From NCBI GenBank assembly GCA_900541015.1, contig UQIB01000046.1, positions 1-10,558 on the forward strand: DNA of 10,558 nucleotides. The letters run 5' to 3'. This document shows, one piece after another, positions 6,501 through 10,558 of this stretch (the stretch's first letter is position 1; each line of letters starts with the position of its first letter). The translations under genes and the position numbers were made by a program. The notes below the pieces were generated by a model. That model saw only the letters and a program-made list of their open reading frames with translations, was not told the DNA's origin and ran no database searches. This DNA is from an uncultured Collinsella sp. Its GTDB lineage: Bacteria; Actinomycetota; Coriobacteriia; Coriobacteriales; Coriobacteriaceae.

Positions 6501-7685
6501 CTGCCCGAGGCCGCGCAGGGCAAGTACGGTTTTGTGTGGCGTCTGGGCGTCAACGCGGTGGATGTCGACAAGTTCGAGGCAGACTCGGGCGACAAGCTCG
6601 GCACCAAGGACACCGACCAGTTCTGGATCGTGGGCTATGACGTTAAGGACGTCGAGATGCCCGACGCGCCGGCCGTGACGGGCTTTACGGCAAACGCCGT
6701 CGATTCGACCAGCGTTACGTTTAGCTGGGACGATGTACTCGCAAACAAGAGTGGCTTTAGCTACGGCGTGGGCATGCTGCAGAGCAATGCGGCGGATGCG
6801 GTCGTCAATAGCTGGAAGATTGCCGACAACACGCAGACCTCGCTCAAGTGGGATGGGCTGCAGCCCAATACGGATTATCGATTCGCCATCGCCGCCGTTA
6901 AGAATGGATCCACGATCGAAACAGGTATTCGCTCGGCAATCATCATGGTCAAGACCATGCCCGATGGCATGACGATGACCGTGAGCGGACCTGCGGCGAA
7001 TGCTGCGGAGGGGTCGGATCTTGGATACGACTCTTCGGTTGAGCGCACGGCGGGAAGCCACCTGACGCTCTCGGCGATTGGCCATGTGAAGCAACTCGGT
7101 GCCGACGATAGCGAAACAGGGCTGGCACCGACCTATATGTGGTACCGCAAGGGCCGCGGCGAGGCAGAGTTTAAGCTCGTGGGTGCCGATGGCAACCTCG
7201 CGGCTGGAACGGCCTCAAAGCTCGAGATTGACCTGACCGCAGACGACGACGGTGCGCAGTATTACTGCCACGTGGGATACAACAACGTGGGCCTCGACAC
7301 CGGCACGACGCTCGTGAATGTCGAGGCCGAGGAGACGGCGCCCACAACGGTGAACGCCACCCCGATCCGCACGCGCCGCCTGTTCTCACAGGCAAGTGCG
7401 GGCGCCAAGAAGTTCCTGGACCATACGCTGGTAAACACCGCCGGCCCAACCGATTCCGAAGGCTCAAAGGACCCCGAGACTCCTGAGACCCCGACGAACC
7501 CGGACAAGCCCAAGTCCGACAACGGAGCTAAGACCGACACCAAGGTCAAGACTACGACCACAGCGAAGAACCTCGCAAACACCGGCGACCAAACATTCGC
7601 CCTAGTCGCCACCGCAGCAGCAGCGGGAGCAACGCTCGTAGTGATAGCCCTCATCATGCTGATCAAGCGCCGCAAGACCCACTAG
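3597..7685 (+). CDS. Large LAxTG-anchored surface protein with FG-GAP-like, Fn3 and Ig-like domains
   Basis: 1362 residues from the ATG at 3597. A Sec signal peptide (RRLSK, hydrophobic core, cleavage near AQA-A at 42/43) shows export. Calcium-loop FG-GAP/VCBS-like motifs follow: DVDGDGVDE (276-284), GDLDRDFCDD (about 353-362), ANLDG (529-533) and PDVDND (674-679). They suggest a beta-propeller-like N-terminal half. Residues about 730-810 and 900-965 are rich in Gly, Ser and Thr with alternating polar and hydrophobic positions, like long beta-hairpins. An Fn3-like domain (about 1022-1118) and an Ig-like domain (about 1125-1245, with GAQYYC, Cys1224) precede a Pro/Lys/Asp-rich wall-spanning stretch. 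The end is a sorting signal: LANTGD (1326-1331), a membrane helix (about 1335-1356) and the RRKTH tail. LAxTG is the motif class associated with class E sortases of actinobacteria; no sortase gene is in the window. It is probably an adhesin or a wall-bound ligand- or glycan-binding protein, with no enzymatic motif recognised. It is monocistronic, ends in TAG-TAG, and is flanked by inverted repeat modules. Confidence 0.9.
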   Translation: MYVPHPHIRRLSKIPLVGTAALAALIATSVACFTATPQVAQAADAPAITDMTEQDYQALGLGASEDIPADTVGPYSTDTPTTFATRSEVYMAANGSHGNRYTLRDKLENVERGDIGGSSKLTDGYGSVWGAAKFWQNVNNFDTNSDLYKHSDYGGGTWSYLSNNESSTVLANDNNGFSGIHATSVEFCSDASTGKKSRVAELRAYGDSSSTTIDGKSYAGKVELVLYSFSNGRTRTLDTHLPVTVNTNMMYEGRFKYLDAGYLQEHDAVFDVEAGDVDGDGVDELFVYAGCYVDENGVRKAVVDMYDLEGGNWKQSVVKIDAGNAADYTTHNKGGNDSWTQLQSAPVVSLAAGDLDRDFCDDLAIVVSAPYGKKNIDKSTHCELFSWDASKGALVHVDALGDAGAISLSANGKTMVAANATFGTFAAYDEEGKKTGETVTGLILAGYDWQRSAFDYGASDGSKGLYGALYRYAYFDSESGEFKLSDCKEYRDGLLASYGLMHVPTSAWKDSAQDKRYPCTLAPIALAAANLDGLSEQLAVDEVLVGGDVFRDFACNTAQSGAQGLGSMVGTMSMSGQQYNSSNKHDHKGIEQVWISDVKAGSVSGSDRYNESFIAVVGKHRDEDLRKNDDYYWMTASHFSLDENGKVRRGEEQVISESNRRGTTYGTFISLALPDVDNDSVKITYKDRYKVYTNPRVLAVLQDAPYVEDLEQAYGYLVLGGTSYGEEKGTGTSQGYTIGAELGVAVEVQTGPPLVAMNASVDFAAEGCYDYRSERTVSASVSYESHAGEGDKAVLYTIPMVYYEYEIENEETGGKGVMAAPVSLGAQTSVVNVEAYDRIAKQHNMTPLSYFLTNRSGEPGTYQTTLNGETPVGDSFGLGKPGVTRAYTHDGFNGAAAQSGASIEQTIEVEEGKEQELELGLTLNGSVVMGAKLAKHELFGGLCFGANAGFTTGNSSSESTEYGGTVDNLPEAAQGKYGFVWRLGVNAVDVDKFEADSGDKLGTKDTDQFWIVGYDVKDVEMPDAPAVTGFTANAVDSTSVTFSWDDVLANKSGFSYGVGMLQSNAADAVVNSWKIADNTQTSLKWDGLQPNTDYRFAIAAVKNGSTIETGIRSAIIMVKTMPDGMTMTVSGPAANAAEGSDLGYDSSVERTAGSHLTLSAIGHVKQLGADDSETGLAPTYMWYRKGRGEAEFKLVGADGNLAAGTASKLEIDLTADDDGAQYYCHVGYNNVGLDTGTTLVNVEAEETAPTTVNATPIRTRRLFSQASAGAKKFLDHTLVNTAGPTDSEGSKDPETPETPTNPDKPKSDNGAKTDTKVKTTTTAKNLANTGDQTFALVATAAAAGATLVVIALIMLIKRRKTH

Positions 7686-7712
7686 TAGCCAGTCGAACAT
7701 ATCGACAACCCA

Positions 7713-7751
7713 AAAACCCGGGTAGCCAAAAAAACAGGCCACCCGGGTTTT
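7713..7751 (+). terminator. Rho-independent terminator of the surface-protein gene
   Basis: Perfect 11-nt arms AAAACCCGGGT (7713-7723) and ACCCGGGTTTT (7741-7751) enclose a mostly A-rich loop. The stem can extend by GCC/GGC across one mismatch. The right arm ends in a U-run, 27 nt after the stop codon. A-rich sequence on the left makes it potentially bidirectional. Confidence 0.9.
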
Positions 7752-7775
7752 CTGTTGAGTGGAGACTCCGCAAGC

Positions 7776-7944
7776 GGAAACTGCATCCCACAATTAGCGC
7801 CCGGAACGGGACACATTTTCCGTCAAGCCCTCATCCGGAAAATCCATCCCAGTTTGAGCGCCCAGGCCGGGACACACTTTCCCAATCGGGTCCCAAGCGG
7901 AAACTGCATCCCATTCCAGACAAGAATTCCGGGACACACTTTCC
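7776..7944 (-). repeat. 62-bp-period array of inverted-repeat units (downstream array, inverted)
   Basis: Three units of the same 14-18-14 design lie at 7776-7821, 7837-7882 and 7899-7944, with gaps of 15 and 16 nt. On the + strand the arms read GGAAACTGCATCCC and GGGACACACTTTCC. On the minus strand they become GGAAAGTGTGTCCC and GGGATGCAGTTTCC, with centres containing GCGCT and a gap reading GGATGAGGG, which is how the upstream array reads on the plus strand. The two arrays are therefore in inverted orientation around the surface gene. The array ends 5 nt from the second copy of the conserved hairpin element. Confidence 0.85.
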
Positions 7945-7949
7945 GCAAA

Positions 7950-7976
7950 CAAAGAAGGCCACTTAATGTGGCCTTC
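7950..7976 (-). terminator. Hairpin terminator of the LTA-synthase-like gene
   Basis: A 9-bp perfect stem (7954-7976) with a 5-nt loop; on the minus strand it is followed by TTTGTTTGC. It lies 83 nt past the stop codon of the minus-strand gene and is identical in stem and loop to 3140-3162. Confidence 0.65.
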
Positions 7977-8037
7977 GTCTTGCGCAGGACTGTCCGAGCA
8001 GGGAACCTTATATGCCTCCGCCTGGACAGACGTTTCA
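7950..8037 (-). repeat. Conserved 3' hairpin element, copy 2 (inverted)
   Basis: The reverse complement of 7950-7993 is identical to 3123-3166 (44 nt). Further shared blocks are at 7996-8006 (GTTCCCTGCTC on the minus strand) and 8029-8037 (TGAAACGTC). It starts 22 nt after the stop of the LTA-synthase-like gene, in that gene's sense direction, so both copies have the same relation to an upstream gene. The part corresponding to the left palindrome arm of copy 1 has diverged, and no partner arm is present. Confidence 0.75.
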
Positions 8038-8059
8038 GTTGTGGCTCAGCAGCTAGCAG

Positions 8060-10360
8060 CTACTTGATCTTGGTCGTGCCCGGCGCCAGGTTGGGGTCGG
8101 TCTCGTTGGCCTCGGTCTGGAAGTGCTCGGTGTACACGTTCTTGCCGTCGCGGAACATCTCGTAGTATTGCATCTTGGCGTAATCTTCGCGCGCCTTGGT
8201 GGCGGCTGCCGCGGCGGCGTCGTCACCGGTGACGTTGGAGGAGAGCGCCCAGCGCAGGCTGGCGTCCTCGTAGCCGACCGAGTTGATGGCGGGCAGCGAC
8301 TCGCGCAGCGTCATGTGCGCTTTCTGGTAGTCGGTCAGCGGTGCGCCGATCAGCTGCATAAGCTGCGTGGACAGGTAGTTGGTGGACAGGTCGTCGACCT
8401 CGCTCGTCTGGTCGCAGCCGGCAACGTCGTAGTTGGCCCAGATGATGTAGTCGGTCTGCCACAGACGCTCCTGATGCGTAGCATCGTCTTCGCCGGTAAA
8501 CCACTTGTCATTGAACTTGGACGGGAAGAACGGCTGGTGGTCGCCCCAGAACACCACGACCACCTTACGGTCGAGCTTGCTCAGGGCGTTGAGGAAGTAG
8601 CGCAGCGCCTGGTCGGACTGCTCGATGCACGAGACATACTCGTCGACATCGGAGAGCGTGCCGTCCTCGACGGTCTTGGCGTCCAAATCGGTCGTGTCGA
8701 TATTCAGGTGCATCTGCTTGTCGACCGGCAGCAGGCCCGTATCGTAGCCCGAGTGGTTCTGCATGGTCACGTCGAAGATAAACTGCGGATCGGCGTTCTG
8801 GTCGAGCAGCTCAAGAATCTTGTCGTAGGTAGCCTGGTCGGTCACCATGCCGCGCAGGGTGTCGGCTCCCTGGAAGTCATTGATAGACAGGAACTGGTCA
8901 AAGCCAAAGTCCTTGTAGACGTTCTCGCGGTTCCAGTTGGTCGCGTGGTTGGGGTGCATGGCCGTGGTGGAATAGCCGAGCGATTTGAACTGTTCTGCCA
9001 GGTTCCCGGTCGTCTCCATGTTGTAGATGGTGTAGGGGTACACGCCCGAGCCCAGGTTGGCCATGGAGTTGCCGGTCATAAACTCAAACTCGGTATTGGC
9101 GGTACCGCCGCCGTAGGCGCTCACATAGAGCTTGCCGCGGCTGAGGCAGTTGGACAGGTTCTTAAAGTACTGCGGGCCCTCGTAGCCGGCGCGCATGTTC
9201 TGGTAGATCGAAAGGTCTGAGAAGGTCTCGTTCATGATGGCGATGACCGTGGGCTTCTCGCTGTCGAACTGCTCCTTTGCGGCGGCGCGCTCGTCGCTCT
9301 TGGCCGCGTCGGACTTGTCGTAGGCCTTGGCGTACTTTTTGAGCGTGGCCTTGGCATCGTCGACGGAGTAGTCGGCGGGTTTGGGCGGCTTGATGGACTG
9401 CGCCGCACTAATAAAGGCGGGCAGGTAGCCCTCGCGCCAGTAGCTCTCGAGCGGGCGCCAGGTGTAGACGGTGATGCCGAGGGTGTTGTAGTAGTCGATG
9501 AGCGTGACATGCGCGGTTACGCCGCCCAGGCACAGCACTGCCACGAGCAGGTTGGTGAGCAGCATGCGCTTGGCGTTGGCGGCACCCTTCTGACGGTGCG
9601 GTGCCACCAGGCCGGCGTACTCGCACAGCAGCATGGCGATGGCGGTAAAGCCCATGGACAGCACACAGAACAGCGAGATGGAGAAGGTGTAGCCGGTGCC
9701 GGCGACCGCGGCGGCGGTGGAGATGGCCGAAAGGTCGCCCGGCTGGATGGGCATGGATTTAAACGTGATGACGAAGAACTCGGCAATGCCCAGGACAAAG
9801 AGGGCAAAGGCCAGGACCGCGGGAGCTGCGCCGTGGCGCTGGAACAGGAAGAACAAGCCGATCATGAGCACGGTGATGATGGCCCACTCGAGCAGGATGC
9901 ACAGGGGGTAGACCCAGGTAAAGTCGTGGTTGGACGAGACCTCCATGCCCAGCAGCGCAAAGACGCCGGCGAGCAGCAGGCACAGGACGGCGGCGACGAG
10001 TGGTTTGCCCACAAAGGCGCCGCGCAGGCGGGCGAGCTTGCCGGTGGGGGCGGGGGCGTCGGGCTTGGCGAACGCAAAGACGCGCGGGGCGATGCGATCG
10101 CGGGCGATGCTGGCCCAGGCGCATCCGGTGAGGATGGCGTTGGTCAGGATGAGCATCACAAAGGCGAGCGGCTCGTTTTGGGCGACGAGGCCAATGGCGC
10201 CCCAAATAGTCAAAAAGACCTGGAACAGGCCGAAGACGACGCTCCACCCAAGAGCGCTTTTGGCAACGGTGCCCGACTGAGCGCGAATGGCCTTGGCCTC
10301 GCGCAAGACAAGGTAGACGGTCGCCGCAAGACCGACGAGCGAGATGGCGGCAGCGAACAT
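8060..10360 (-). CDS. LTA synthase / phosphoglycerol transferase family membrane enzyme
   Basis: 766 residues from the ATG at 10358-10360. The N-terminal ~290 residues hold about eight hydrophobic segments (about 1-19, 36-60, 64-86, 120-140, 147-173, 179-200, 213-249, 266-288), more than the five usual in LtaS. A charged linker leads to an extracytoplasmic sulfatase-fold domain (about 368-690). Its motifs match the LtaS/MdoB active site: metal ligand Glu in MNETF (E378), the nucleophile Thr in GGGTANTEF (T420), NHSGYD (H536, cf. the substrate-binding His of LtaS) and the GDHQPF metal motif (D607, H608). The family transfers glycerol phosphate from phosphatidylglycerol to envelope polymers such as lipoteichoic acid or glycans, using a divalent metal. 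The exact acceptor cannot be told here. The C-terminal ~70 residues are charged and Ala-rich. It is transcribed alone toward the surface-protein gene. A GTG at 10375 would overlap the ribosome binding site and is rejected as start. Confidence 0.92.
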   Translation of the reverse strand: MFAAAISLVGLAATVYLVLREAKAIRAQSGTVAKSALGWSVVFGLFQVFLTIWGAIGLVAQNEPLAFVMLILTNAILTGCAWASIARDRIAPRVFAFAKPDAPAPTGKLARLRGAFVGKPLVAAVLCLLLAGVFALLGMEVSSNHDFTWVYPLCILLEWAIITVLMIGLFFLFQRHGAAPAVLAFALFVLGIAEFFVITFKSMPIQPGDLSAISTAAAVAGTGYTFSISLFCVLSMGFTAIAMLLCEYAGLVAPHRQKGAANAKRMLLTNLLVAVLCLGGVTAHVTLIDYYNTLGITVYTWRPLESYWREGYLPAFISAAQSIKPPKPADYSVDDAKATLKKYAKAYDKSDAAKSDERAAAKEQFDSEKPTVIAIMNETFSDLSIYQNMRAGYEGPQYFKNLSNCLSRGKLYVSAYGGGTANTEFEFMTGNSMANLGSGVYPYTIYNMETTGNLAEQFKSLGYSTTAMHPNHATNWNRENVYKDFGFDQFLSINDFQGADTLRGMVTDQATYDKILELLDQNADPQFIFDVTMQNHSGYDTGLLPVDKQMHLNIDTTDLDAKTVEDGTLSDVDEYVSCIEQSDQALRYFLNALSKLDRKVVVVFWGDHQPFFPSKFNDKWFTGEDDATHQERLWQTDYIIWANYDVAGCDQTSEVDDLSTNYLSTQLMQLIGAPLTDYQKAHMTLRESLPAINSVGYEDASLRWALSSNVTGDDAAAAAATKAREDYAKMQYYEMFRDGKNVYTEHFQTEANETDPNLAPGTTKIK

Positions 10361-10367
10361 GCTGAGA

Positions 10368-10373
10368 CTCCTC
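10368..10373 (-). promoter_or_regulatory. Ribosome binding site of the LTA-synthase-like gene
   Basis: On the minus strand GAGGAG lies 7 nt before the ATG at 10358-10360. This spacing decides the start, because the alternative GTG (10373-10375) overlaps the site itself. Confidence 0.85.
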
Positions 10374-10375
10374 AC

Positions 10376-10558
10376 AAACTAAAACGTATGAAAGCGGGGG
10401 TTTACCCGATTGTTACCAAGATATGCGCTGCAATTGGTGGCTGCGCACAACAACCAGCCATATTAACGCGCACGTGCGGCGGTGTGGCGCAATGTAGTGG
10501 CGGCCTGCGCGATAATGGACGGGAATTACACGGAAACGTAAAGGCTTCTTAAAGAATT
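10376..10558. other. Upstream region of the LTA-synthase-like gene, no gene recognised
   Basis: 183 nt without a credible coding sequence. It contains a 6-bp inverted repeat, TGGCTG-11nt-CAGCCA (10438-10460), and becomes AT-richer toward the end of the window. The promoter of the minus-strand gene must lie here or beyond, but no -35/-10 pair with good spacing could be singled out. A plus-strand gene may begin past the right edge. Confidence 0.4.

Noticed and set aside
5874..7094. Long minus-strand open frames opposite the surface gene (also 4644-5510)
   Set aside because: They are antisense shadows of a convincing secreted protein, with no ribosome binding site or domain.
7755..8165. Open frame on the plus strand across the downstream array
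   Set aside because: It consists of translated repeat units and then antisense of the LTA-synthase-like gene, with no ribosome binding site.
10361..10375. GTG at 10375 as start of the LTA-synthase-like gene
   Set aside because: The codon overlaps the GAGGAG ribosome binding site that serves the ATG at 10358-10360.
8123..10552. Plus-strand open frames opposite the LTA-synthase-like gene (8123-9220 and 9509-10552)
   Set aside because: They are shadows of a gene with clear catalytic motifs and a good ribosome binding site, and their composition is biased (Gly, Val, Gln, Lys, Glu).

Overview
The window is a roughly 60% GC, gene-dense bacterial segment. It most resembles a gut Coriobacteriia genome, probably Collinsella or a close relative. 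That is an inference from the high GC, the Gram-positive style surface protein with an LAxTG-type sorting signal, the LTA-synthase-like enzyme and the strong GAGG-type ribosome binding sites; no rRNA or other taxonomic marker is present.

Layout, left to right. (1) Positions 1-2379 (+): the 3' end of one ABC exporter half-transporter, followed directly by a complete second one (TAA then ATG). The first has the degenerate NBD residues and the second the canonical catalytic residues, as in TM287/288-type heterodimeric exporters. (2) 2380-2484: a short intergenic region with a good sigma70-like promoter and several small palindromes. (3) 2485-3042 (+): a flavodoxin-family protein. (4) 3043-3596: more than 500 bp without a gene but full of structure. 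It holds a conserved hairpin element, a 129-bp near-perfect palindrome, an array of 14-bp half-sites in alternating orientation with a 62-bp period, and three short direct repeats that look like an IS end. (5) 3597-7685 (+): a 1362-residue secreted, wall-anchored surface protein (signal peptide, FG-GAP-like repeats, Fn3, Ig-like domain, LANTG sorting signal), followed by a strong terminator. (6) 7686-8059: a second gene-free stretch carrying the same repeat array and the same hairpin element, both in inverted orientation. (7) 8060-10360 (-): a polytopic LTA synthase / phosphoglycerol transferase family enzyme. (8) 10361-10558: upstream region of that gene, with only its ribosome binding site recognisable.

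The most unusual feature is the pair of non-coding modules flanking the surface-protein gene. Each has an 87-88 nt element (a 44-bp core identical in both copies, ending in a 9-bp terminator-like hairpin) next to an array of 46-nt inverted-repeat units with an invariant 18-nt centre and 15-16 nt gaps. The two modules face each other. Each also lies just downstream of the stop codon of a neighbouring gene (flavodoxin on +, LTA-synthase-like on -) and in the sense orientation of that gene. They may be a stereotyped 3'-end module or structured RNA, or the boundaries of a cassette around a variable surface gene; sequence alone cannot decide.

Functionally, most of the window concerns the cell envelope: an exporter, a wall-anchored adhesin-like protein and an enzyme of anionic envelope polymer synthesis. 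The flavodoxin appears to be a separate transcription unit.
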